Source: JAVBPR01 sp031549485
Lineage (GTDB): Bacteria; Bacillota; Clostridia; Oscillospirales; Feifaniaceae
Direction: 5' to 3'
DNA length: 58,521 nt
Assembly (NCBI GenBank): GCA_031549485.1
Contig: JAVBPR010000005.1
Span: forward strand, 1-58,521
Shown piece after piece: positions 18,180 through 25,241 of this stretch (position 1 is the stretch's first letter; the number at the start of each line of letters is the position of its first letter). The notes below the pieces were generated by a model. That model was not told where the DNA came from and made no database searches. It saw only the letters and a list, made by a program, of their open reading frames with translations. Both the position numbers and the translations under genes were made by a program.

Positions 18180-18849
18180 ATTTTTTCATTAAAACCGAGA
18201 GGATAATCGAAAAATAATGCAGCCCGCTTCCGGCGAGGGTGAAAAAGTGCCAAACCGAATGCATATATTTTTTCCCGCTCTTTTTGCCCACGACATATAT
18301 TACCGCGCCTATAGTATAAAAAATTCCGCCGGCAAACAGAAGAATTACGCCGAGCTTTGATAGATTTAAAAGCAGATTTTTAAGGTTAAAGACAACCGCC
18401 CAGCCCATAACAAGATAGCAAACTGTCGAAATCTTCGAGAATTTTTTTAAATTTACCGCGTTTAAAATTATTCCGACAACCGCCATTCCCCAGACGATGC
18501 CGAAAAGCCACCATCCGCCTGCATGTCTCAGCGTGACAAGCGCGTAAGGTGTATATGTTCCCGCAATCAAAAGAAAAATCGAGCAGTGGTCGATAATTCT
18601 GAAAACCCTTTTTCCCATTAGCCGGGGCGAAAGGCTGTGATATATTGTGGACATAGTATATAACAGCACCAGCATAGCGCCGAAGATCGACATGCTGACA
18701 ACGCCCCATACATCCGAATAATGCACCGCCACAACAACGCCGACAGCAAGCGCGGCAATCGAAAGCGCCGCTCCCACGCCGTGAGTTATCGCGTTCATAA
18801 TTTCTTCGCCCAAAGTATAATTCGGGATTTTAATATCTCTTAATTTCAT
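18178..18849 (-). CDS. trhA: Hemolysin III / PAQR family membrane protein TrhA
   Basis: 223 residues with seven predicted membrane helices. PAQR signatures are present: E-(x2)-NAITHGVGA near the N-terminus, STIYHSL, RIIDHCSIFLLIAGTYTP and the C-terminal HSVWHFFTLAGSGLHY, giving the Ser/His/Asp metal-site set. The family is linked to membrane energetics homeostasis (TrhA) and zinc-dependent hydrolase-like chemistry; the hemolysin name is historical. Its ATG overlaps the stop of the upstream helix-hairpin-helix gene (ATGA), so the two would be translationally coupled if that gene were intact. Confidence 0.93.
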   Translation of the reverse strand: MKLRDIKIPNYTLGEEIMNAITHGVGAALSIAALAVGVVVAVHYSDVWGVVSMSIFGAMLVLLYTMSTIYHSLSPRLMGKRVFRIIDHCSIFLLIAGTYTPYALVTLRHAGGWWLFGIVWGMAVVGIILNAVNLKKFSKISTVCYLVMGWAVVFNLKNLLLNLSKLGVILLFAGGIFYTIGAVIYVVGKKSGKKYMHSVWHFFTLAGSGLHYFSIILSVLMKK

Positions 18850-19098
18850 TTATCTTTCCAATTCCACCATTTAAGTTTTTCGGGATCGCGATTTTCATTT
18901 TCGGCATAATAAACCGCAAGACGGTAAACATATAACAGACATCTGTCCTCTTTATATCCTCTGAAAAGAGCATCTTTCAGATACATCTCCTCCGGGGTTT
19001 TGCCCTTTAAGCGATTCTATGCTGTCATATCCGATATTAAGAAGATGCCGCTCGATATTTTTCCCGACACCGGGAATTTTTTGCAAATCGGTTTTCAT
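18846..19098 (-). pseudogene. Frameshifted helix-hairpin-helix protein (Cdd1 'pathogenicity locus' family)
   Basis: On the minus strand, ATG at 19098 with AAAGGTG upstream opens MKTDLQKIPGVGKNIERHL, a classic HhH motif, and runs to SIESLKG. Just after this, at the run GGGGTTTT (plus 18994-19001), the frame shifts. One base removed restores TPEEMYLKDALFRGYKEDRC and continues to DPEKLKWWNWKDK, ending at a TGA that overlaps trhA by four bases. The 253-nt span is exactly 84 codons plus one base. The family is a small Cys-containing HhH protein of about 85 residues. Either a real +1 frameshift inactivates it or the homopolymer run is a sequencing error. Confidence 0.85.
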
Positions 19099-19217
19099 CT
19101 CTTCACACCTTTCGAATAATTATTCATTCTATATTACGAAATTACTTATTGCAACTTTGAAATATTAATATATTATTAATGCGAGGTAAATGTCGTGTAA
19201 ATGTGACACGGAAAATA

Positions 19218-19246
19218 TTTACAAATTCCCGGTTTTAAAATATAAT
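19218..19246 (+). promoter_or_regulatory. Promoter of the P-type ATPase gene
   Basis: TTTACA (19218-19223), 17 bp, TATAAT (19241-19246). An interrupted inverted repeat TGTAAAT..ATTTACA overlaps the -35 side and could be an operator. Confidence 0.7.
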
Positions 19247-19277
19247 TTTTATCAAAGTAATAAGGGAGGACATATTT

Positions 19278-21866
19278 TTGAAACATTATCTTGAAAGCCC
19301 GGACGCTGTTTTTACCGGCGTCGGCGGCAGCAAAGCCGGACTATCCTCAAGCGAAGCCGAAAAAAGGCTTGCCGAAAACGGCAAAAACAAGCTCGCGGAG
19401 GGAAAGAAAAAATCGATGATTTCCCGGATTTGGGATCAGATTAAAGATCCTATGGTCCTGGTTCTTTTGGCGGCGGCCGTTATTTCCGCTTTCAGCGGCG
19501 AAATAGCCGACACCGTAATCATCATGGTTGTTGTCGTTCTCAATGCTATTCTCGGAATCGTTCAGGAGAGCAAGGCGGAAAAAGCCATCGAAGCGCTTCA
19601 GAAGATGTCGGCTCCGATGACCAGAGTTCGCAGAGACGGCGAAGTTATAAAAATAAAATCGGAAGATCTCGTTGTCGGCGACATCGTTCTTTTGGAAGCC
19701 GGAGACGCGGTTCCTGCCGACCTTAGGCTTTTCGAAGCGGCGAGCCTTAAAATCGAAGAAGCCGCGCTTACTGGAGAATCGGTTCCGGTCGAAAAATCCA
19801 CCGAGGCTATCGAAGGCGGAGAAAAAGATATCCCCCTCGGCGACCGCACAAATATGGCATATATGGGCACAAACGTTTCTTACGGGCGCGGAGCCGGCGT
19901 TGTCGTTGCGGTAGGAATGGAAACCGAGCTTGGCAAAATTGCGGAAATTCTCGCCGCAACCGACGAGGAAAAAACCCCTTTGCAGCAAACTCTCGCAGGG
20001 CTCAGCAAATTCCTCAGTATCGCTGTTCTCGGCATATGCGTATTTATCTTCTTTTTCAATATTTTCCAGGACGGTCAGGGATTTACCGGCGCAAATGTGC
20101 TTGAATCGCTTCTCGGCGCGGTCAGCCTCGCTGTTGCCGCTATCCCCGAAGGCCTTGTCGTCGTCGTCACCGTTCTTCTTTCAATCGGCGTTACCAAAAT
20201 GTCGGCAAAAAATGCGATTATCCGCCGTCTTACCGCTGTTGAAACCCTTGGCTGTACCGAGATAATCTGCTCGGACAAAACAGGCACATTAACACAGAAT
20301 AAAATGACCGTTGTCGAAACATACGGCGAAAAAGAAAAGCTCGCCACCGCGATGCGGCTTTGCACCGATGTTCAGGTTGCGACAGACGGCGCAATGGTCG
20401 GCGATCCTACCGAAGTCGCGCTTGTCGTTTTCGCTCAGGGCTATAATGTCGCCGCCCTCGAGCGCGTCGGCGAAGCGCCGTTTGACTCTGTTCGCAAAAT
20501 GATGACCACCGTCCACGCAGACGGCGATAAATTTACCGCCTATACAAAAGGCGCGCCCGACGAAGTTCTCAAAAAATGCACAAGCATTTTAAAGGACGGC
20601 AAGGCGGTTCCGATTACCGAAGAAGATAAGGCAGGCATTATCGCCGAGAACAAAAAAATGGCGGATAAAGCGCTTCGCGTTCTCGCCGCCGCTTACAAAG
20701 AATATTCTGCACAGCCGCAGGACGAATCGCCTGAAGCGCTTGAAAACGACCTTGTTTTCGTCGGGCTTACCGGCATGATCGATCCTGTTCGCCCCGAAGT
20801 TTCGGCGGCGATTGTAAAATGCAAAGCAGCGGGTATCCGCGCGATTATGATAACCGGCGACCATAAGGACACCGCGGTCGCCATCGCCAAAGAGCTCGGC
20901 ATTATCAAAGACGAAAGCGAAGCGGTCACAGGCGCCGAGCTTTCCGAGCTTTCGGATGCGGAATTTGAAAAACGCATTAAATCAATCTCGGTTTACGCCA
21001 GAGTTCAGCCGGAGCATAAGGTCCGGATAGTTACGACCTGGAAAAAGCTCGGCAAAATCACCGCGATGACCGGCGACGGCGTAAACGACGCACCCGCTAT
21101 CAAAAGCGCGGACATCGGTGTTGGAATGGGCATCACAGGTACCGACGTTACCAAAAACGTCGCCGACATGGTTCTCGCCGACGACAATTTCGCCACAATC
21201 GTTTGCGCGGTTGAAGAGGGGCGCAGAATCTACGACAACATCAGAAAAGCTATCCAGTTTCTTCTTGCATCTAATCTCTCCGAAGTTGTTTCGATTTTTA
21301 TCGCCACACTTTTGAAATGGCATCTATTTGCGCCGATTCACATCCTTTGGATCAATCTTGTTACCGATACCTTCCCCGCGATGGCGCTCGGCATGGAACC
21401 TGCGGAACCCGATATCATGCAAAAACCGCCGCGCAAATCAAAAGAAGGCGTTTTCTCGGGCGGGCTCGGTTTCCAGGTTATCTATCAAGGTATTATAATC
21501 GCCGGTCTTACCCTTTGGTCTTACTTTATCGGCAGCCGAGTTGACGGAAGCGATGTTATCGACAAGATAACCGGCATGACAATGGCTTTTTTAACCCTCT
21601 CGCTTTGCGAAGTTTTCCACGCCATAAACATGCGAAGCAGGACGAAATCAATCTTTGCGCTTAAACATCAAAACAAATTCTTAATAGGCGCTACCGTTCT
21701 TTCATTTATCCTTACCCTCGGCGTTATTTATATCCCGGGGCTCAACACTGTTTTCAGCCTCGTACCGCTTTCACTTGCAAACTTCCTCGAAGCCTTCGGA
21801 ATCGCGCTCTTGATAATTCCGATTGTCGAAGTTGTAAAAGGTATCGGATATCTGTTTAGAAAGTAA
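19278..21866 (+). CDS. Calcium-type cation-transporting P-type ATPase (PMCA/SERCA-like)
   Basis: 862 residues, a full P2-type pump: N-terminal cation ATPase domain, actuator loop TGES, helix 4 motif VAAIPEGLVVVVTVLL (PEGL calcium-site signature), phosphorylation site DKTGTLTQNKM (near residue 333), nucleotide-binding domain KGAPDEVL, hinge TGDGVNDAPAIK, and C-terminal helices to 862. It would export Ca2+ (possibly Mn2+) from the cytoplasm at the cost of ATP. The start is TTG with GGGAGGA 7 bases upstream; no in-frame ATG gives the N-terminal KHYLESPDAVF segment. It is followed 64 bp later by mntP, so the pair may handle divalent cations together. Confidence 0.95.
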   Translation: MKHYLESPDAVFTGVGGSKAGLSSSEAEKRLAENGKNKLAEGKKKSMISRIWDQIKDPMVLVLLAAAVISAFSGEIADTVIIMVVVVLNAILGIVQESKAEKAIEALQKMSAPMTRVRRDGEVIKIKSEDLVVGDIVLLEAGDAVPADLRLFEAASLKIEEAALTGESVPVEKSTEAIEGGEKDIPLGDRTNMAYMGTNVSYGRGAGVVVAVGMETELGKIAEILAATDEEKTPLQQTLAGLSKFLSIAVLGICVFIFFFNIFQDGQGFTGANVLESLLGAVSLAVAAIPEGLVVVVTVLLSIGVTKMSAKNAIIRRLTAVETLGCTEIICSDKTGTLTQNKMTVVETYGEKEKLATAMRLCTDVQVATDGAMVGDPTEVALVVFAQGYNVAALERVGEAPFDSVRKMMTTVHADGDKFTAYTKGAPDEVLKKCTSILKDGKAVPITEEDKAGIIAENKKMADKALRVLAAAYKEYSAQPQDESPEALENDLVFVGLTGMIDPVRPEVSAAIVKCKAAGIRAIMITGDHKDTAVAIAKELGIIKDESEAVTGAELSELSDAEFEKRIKSISVYARVQPEHKVRIVTTWKKLGKITAMTGDGVNDAPAIKSADIGVGMGITGTDVTKNVADMVLADDNFATIVCAVEEGRRIYDNIRKAIQFLLASNLSEVVSIFIATLLKWHLFAPIHILWINLVTDTFPAMALGMEPAEPDIMQKPPRKSKEGVFSGGLGFQVIYQGIIIAGLTLWSYFIGSRVDGSDVIDKITGMTMAFLTLSLCEVFHAINMRSRTKSIFALKHQNKFLIGATVLSFILTLGVIYIPGLNTVFSLVPLSLANFLEAFGIALLIIPIVEVVKGIGYLFRK

Positions 21867-21930
21867 TTTTCTTTGGTTTTCCCGCATACTCTATAAGACT
21901 CCAATGACCTCACTTCGAAAGGAATTATAA

Positions 21931-22503
21931 ATGCGGCTTTTTGAAATTATTCTTACCGCGCTTGCTCTTGCTATGGATGCCTTTGCCGTTTCGGCGGCGA
22001 CCGGCATGCTCGCTACCAATCTTCGCAAACGCGATGCTATTAAAACCGGAATTTTCTGCGGGGTTTTTCAGTTTATCATGCCTCTTATCGGTTGGTTTCT
22101 CGGCTCAACCGTTAGGAGCTACATAGAATCGTTCGACCACTGGATTGCTTTTGCGCTGCTCGGATTTATCGGCGGGCGCATGGTATATTCTTATTTCAAA
22201 GGCGAAAAGGACGAGGCGGCAAAAATTTCCGACGCCGAGCTTTTCGGCAACAAGCGGCTTTTGCTGCTGGCTGTCGCCACAAGTATCGACGCGCTTGCGG
22301 TCGGAATAAGTTTTGCTATTCTCAGCGTAAACATCTGGAGCGCGTGCACGATTATCGGAATAATTGCTTTTATCCTTTCGCTTGTCGGGGTTCTGCTCGG
22401 CAAAAAGCTCGGTCCGGTGCTGAAAGACAAGGCGGAGCTTATAGGCGGCGTTGTCCTGATACTCATCGGCGCAAAGATTCTTTTCGAACACATAATAAAA
22501 TAA
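21931..22503 (+). CDS. mntP: Manganese efflux pump MntP
   Basis: 190 residues with six hydrophobic helices in two pseudo-symmetric halves. Each half has the conserved Asp signature: LAMDAFAVSAATG (residue 17 region) and TSIDALAVGISFA (residue 119 region). MntP exports Mn2+. ATG start with GAAAGGAA upstream. The 64-bp leader is too short for a yybP-ykoY manganese riboswitch and none is visible, so control, if shared, would come through the upstream ATPase promoter. Confidence 0.94.
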   Translation: MRLFEIILTALALAMDAFAVSAATGMLATNLRKRDAIKTGIFCGVFQFIMPLIGWFLGSTVRSYIESFDHWIAFALLGFIGGRMVYSYFKGEKDEAAKISDAELFGNKRLLLLAVATSIDALAVGISFAILSVNIWSACTIIGIIAFILSLVGVLLGKKLGPVLKDKAELIGGVVLILIGAKILFEHIIK

Positions 22504-22504
22504 C

Positions 22505-22538
22505 AAAAAGGCTTTCCGAAATTTCGGAAAGCCTTTTT
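22505..22538. terminator. Bidirectional terminator after mntP
   Basis: AAAAAGGCTTTCCGAAA pairs with TTTCGGAAAGCCTTTTT, lying between the convergent mntP and PhnB-like genes. Confidence 0.93.
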
Positions 22539-22548
22539 TATTTGAAAA

Positions 22549-22944
22549 TTATTTCTGCGCTACGATATTCCACATGATGCCGAATTTATCAAACACAACC
22601 CCGTGGCGCGGGCTGAAAAAGGTTTCGCAAAGCGGAATACCCACATTCCCCTCTTCGGACAAAACGGCAAAAGCATTTTCCGCTTCTTCTACAGTGCATT
22701 CAAACGCAATCGCGCTGCGCTCGCAGACATCGCACGAGATATCGCGGAGGCAATCCGACATGCGTATATAGGTATCGCCCATTTTAAGTGTTGCCTGCAT
22801 GATATTTTGCTCTGCTCCCGGCGGACAATTTGGAATATCTTTAAAATACATAATCTGCATAACATCGGTGTTGAAGGCTCTTTTGTAAAGTTCAATCGCC
22901 TGCGCGCATTCATTTTTAAAATTAAAATAAGGTCTTACAGTCAT
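22549..22944 (-). CDS. PhnB-like VOC superfamily protein
   Basis: 131 residues. The N-terminus MTVRPYFNFKNECAQAIELYKRAF, then MYFKDIPNCPPG and GDTYIRMSDCL, match the PhnB-like glyoxalase/VOC group. The C-terminus FFSPRHGVVFDKFGIMWNI is the usual 'yG.v.DpFG..W.i' ending. Members are small metal-binding dimers of mostly unknown function and are not proven phosphonate enzymes. The ATG at 22944 follows AAGGAG; longer upstream reading lacks a binding site. Single gene, convergent with mntP. Confidence 0.88.
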   Translation of the reverse strand: MTVRPYFNFKNECAQAIELYKRAFNTDVMQIMYFKDIPNCPPGAEQNIMQATLKMGDTYIRMSDCLRDISCDVCERSAIAFECTVEEAENAFAVLSEEGNVGIPLCETFFSPRHGVVFDKFGIMWNIVAQK

Positions 22945-22982
22945 AGTATTTTCTCCTTTATTTTTTATTAGTCTATCACAAC

Positions 22983-23011
22983 TTGTAATTATATTCACTA
23001 CGTTATATAAT
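22983..23011 (+). promoter_or_regulatory. Promoter of ddh
   Basis: TTGTAA (22983-22988), 17 bp, TATAAT (23006-23011), followed by ribosome binding site AAGGAGG before the ATG. Confidence 0.7.
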
Positions 23012-23038
23012 TTTTATTGTAAAACAAGGAGGTCCTTT

Positions 23039-23923
23039 ATGGTAAAAACAGCAATTTATGGATTTGGAAACATCGGAAAATTTGTCTATGATGCGATTTT
23101 GGAAAGCAGCGATATCGAGCTTTGCGGAATAATCAGCAGCAGTTTGGAACCCGGCTGCCTCGGCGACGTTAAAATTGTCCGGAATATTGACGAGCTTCCG
23201 GGCGTGGAGGTCGCGATTTTGTGCGCCCCCAGCCGCGCGGTTCCCGAGCTTGCGGCGTCACTGCTTGAAAAAGGTATTTGCACCGTCGACAGCTTCGATA
23301 TACATACCGAGATAGCGGCGCTTCGCGAAAAACTTGATCCCATCGCTAAAAAAAGCGGCAAAGCGGCTATTATTTCAGCCGGTTGGGATCCGGGCAGCGA
23401 TTCGGTTATCCGTGCGCTTATGGAAGCGATGGCACCAAACGGTATAACCTATACCAATTTCGGCCCCGGGATGAGCATGGGGCACTCGGTCGCCGCAAAA
23501 AGCATTGCAGGCGTCAAAGACGCGCTTTCGATGACCATTCCCTGCGGAACTTCGGTTCACCGCAGAATGGTTTATATCGAGCTTGAAAACGGCGCGGATT
23601 TTAAAGCGGTCGAAAAAGTGATTTTGAGCGACGACTATTTCGCGCACGACGACACTCATGTTTTCGCCGTCCCGTCGGTCGACGCATTAAAAGATATGGG
23701 GCACGGCGTAAATCTCACGAGAAAAGGCGTTTCGGGCAAAACCCACAATCAGAATTTTTCGTTTGAGATGAGCATAAATAACCCCGCGCTGACCGCGCAG
23801 ATTCTCGTTTCGTCCGCGCGCGCTGCCGCAAAAATCGCGCCCGGTTGCTATACGATGATCGAAATAGCGCCGATAGATTATCTTCCGGGCGACCGTGAGG
23901 AAATCATTAAAAGACTTGTATAA
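23039..23923 (+). CDS. ddh: meso-Diaminopimelate D-dehydrogenase
   Basis: 294 residues. Rossmann motif YGFGNIGKFV at the N-terminus, VAILCAPSRAVPE, ISAGWDPGSDSVIRALMEAM, FGPGMSMGHSVAAKSI and HVFAVPS are typical of EC 1.4.1.16. The enzyme makes meso-diaminopimelate from L-tetrahydrodipicolinate, ammonia and NADPH in one step, bypassing the succinylase or acetylase routes, and so feeds both lysine and peptidoglycan. ATG start with AAGGAGG upstream. Monocistronic with its own promoter and terminator. This branch occurs in a limited set of Gram-positive and Bacteroidota lineages. Confidence 0.94.
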   Translation: MVKTAIYGFGNIGKFVYDAILESSDIELCGIISSSLEPGCLGDVKIVRNIDELPGVEVAILCAPSRAVPELAASLLEKGICTVDSFDIHTEIAALREKLDPIAKKSGKAAIISAGWDPGSDSVIRALMEAMAPNGITYTNFGPGMSMGHSVAAKSIAGVKDALSMTIPCGTSVHRRMVYIELENGADFKAVEKVILSDDYFAHDDTHVFAVPSVDALKDMGHGVNLTRKGVSGKTHNQNFSFEMSINNPALTAQILVSSARAAAKIAPGCYTMIEIAPIDYLPGDREEIIKRLV

Positions 23924-23938
23924 TATTTAAGTAAAATT

Positions 23939-23967
23939 AAAAGGCGGGGCATTTTGCCCCGCCTTTT
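23939..23967 (+). terminator. Terminator of ddh
   Basis: AAAAGGCGGGGCA pairs with TGCCCCGCCTTTT, followed by AATTTTTT. Confidence 0.93.
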
Positions 23968-24113
23968 AATTTTTTGATCTTGGCAGGAAGCGACGACTTC
24001 GGCGCTCCCTATATGAAAATAGTATGTATGGCTCGGCGCTCCGCTCGTGGGATTATCTTTATTAAAAGCGGCGTGCCGAGGTCGGCACGCCCTTACGCAA
24101 CGTCTTTGCCTTC
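23968..24113. repeat. Hairpin-rich GC intergenic segment, possible palindromic repeat element
   Basis: The 10-mer TCGGCGCTCC occurs twice (23999 and 24033). GGCGTGCCGA pairs exactly with TCGGCACGCC at 24070-24091 around a 2-base loop. GC content is above that of nearby intergenic DNA, and no gene fits. It looks like an interspersed palindromic unit, but only this copy is in the window. Confidence 0.4.
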
Positions 24114-24638
24114 TTATATTTTTATGAGCTTTGTGTTTCGAAGCGCCAGCACAATAATCGGAACTAAAAGTATTTGAAGAACAATTCCGGGCAGGGCTGT
24201 GGCAAAAAGCGAACTTATCCAAATCCCAAAAGAGTATTCTCCCGCCTGAAAAATAAGCGCGCTGAGAATTCCATATACAACCCTTCCCGCGAGCATTGCG
24301 CCGAGAAGCGAGAGTAAAATATTAACGTAGGTGGATTTTGTGCGGATAATTTTTATAAGCAACCCAGCCGCAAGCCCATAGATTGCCAGTTCGCAAAGCA
24401 TCGGCGGCACCATTGCCATCGGGGGCATCGAGGTTATAAGCGCGGATAAAACCGGGGTTATCGCACCGCAGGCAAGCCCATAAACCGGACCGAGGCAAAG
24501 CCCGCAAATAAGCACAGGGATATGCATAGGCAGAAGCGCGCGCGATACCGCCTGTGGGAAAACAAGATGCAAAAGTACCGGCAAAATAACGCCGAGCGCG
24601 ATAAACATCGCTGTAATAAGTAAATTTTTCAGTTTCAT
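24114..24638 (-). CDS. ECF transporter S component (substrate unknown)
   Basis: 174 residues, about six hydrophobic helices. The motif LLPMHIPVLICGLCLGPVYG followed by GAITPVLSALITSMPPM is typical of one group of ECF S components, the substrate-capturing membrane subunits that dock on a shared EcfA-A'-T module (not in this window). ATG start with only a weak binding site (AGAGAGTG). It lies downstream of the DUF3842 gene on the same strand across a 170-nt gap with hairpins. Substrates of this group are typically vitamins or small cofactors, but I cannot assign one. Confidence 0.82.
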   Translation of the reverse strand: MKLKNLLITAMFIALGVILPVLLHLVFPQAVSRALLPMHIPVLICGLCLGPVYGLACGAITPVLSALITSMPPMAMVPPMLCELAIYGLAAGLLIKIIRTKSTYVNILLSLLGAMLAGRVVYGILSALIFQAGEYSFGIWISSLFATALPGIVLQILLVPIIVLALRNTKLIKI

Positions 24639-24808
24639 CGGATGTCACTCTCTTTCAAAAAAATAAAGCCAAAAAGGCCGCCGCTACAATGCGGACAAAA
24701 AGCCTTCTTAGCTTTTATTATACTTTGTTTGTTTTTAGATTTTTCGGAACTTTGCAATGCGGTCTTCTTGACCGCTTTTTTATATTATGCAAAATTTCTC
24801 CCGAAAAG
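24639..24808 (-). other. Leader-like gap with hairpins upstream of the ECF S gene
   Basis: GCGGTC-TTCTT-GACCGC (24759-24775) is followed by T6 on the plus strand, which is the wrong orientation for the flanking genes. A second GC-rich segment (about 24672-24710) contains GCCAAAAAGGC. It matches no riboswitch class I know. Confidence 0.4.
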
Positions 24809-25213
24809 TCAATCCTCGACCGCTGCTTTCGCCGCCTCTGCAATCAGGTCAGCAATCGGTTTTTCGGACGCGCCGGCAATTTTAATATTGCATTTGTTGA
24901 CAGGCAGGAGAATTTTTTTTGCTTTGCTTGCGCCTATCGCCGCCGCCATGGCAGGGGTGATTTCGCCGAGCAGCGAGTTTGCCGAAATAATTCCTATAGG
25001 TCCTATAATAATATCCGCGTCACCTGCGTTTACGACCACCGGATTTTCGCCTGTGGCGCCGTAATCCGCGCCCGCTTTAATCATCGCCGATGTTGCAATA
25101 CTGTTTGTCCCTATACCGTAAATTTCGCCCGAAGCGGCGTTCTTCTTGAGGCGGTCGATTGTCATAGCCCCGATTTTGCCGCCCTGCCCGTCAATAACAA
25201 CAATTTTCTTCAA
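24809..25213 (-). CDS. DUF3842 family protein
   Basis: 134 residues. The N-terminus KKIVVIDGQGGKIGAMTIDRL is a P-loop-like or Rossmann-like nucleotide-binding segment. Then come GTNSIATSAMIKAGADYGATGE, DIIIGPIGIISANSLLGEITP and ILLPVNKCNIKIAG, the recognisable DUF3842 pattern. It is soluble and of unknown biochemical function. TTG start behind AAGGGGCGG. It sits between a topoisomerase pair and an ECF S component on one strand; DUF3842 and this kind of S component are frequent neighbours, which suggests a shared, still unknown cofactor role (inference). Confidence 0.82.
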   Translation of the reverse strand: MKKIVVIDGQGGKIGAMTIDRLKKNAASGEIYGIGTNSIATSAMIKAGADYGATGENPVVVNAGDADIIIGPIGIISANSLLGEITPAMAAAIGASKAKKILLPVNKCNIKIAGASEKPIADLIAEAAKAAVED

Positions 25214-25241
25214 AATTTCCGCCCCTTTCCCAAAAATCCGG

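Noticed and set aside
21867..21930. Possible manganese (yybP-ykoY) riboswitch before mntP
   Set aside because: The gap is only 64 bp and lacks the conserved paired boxes.
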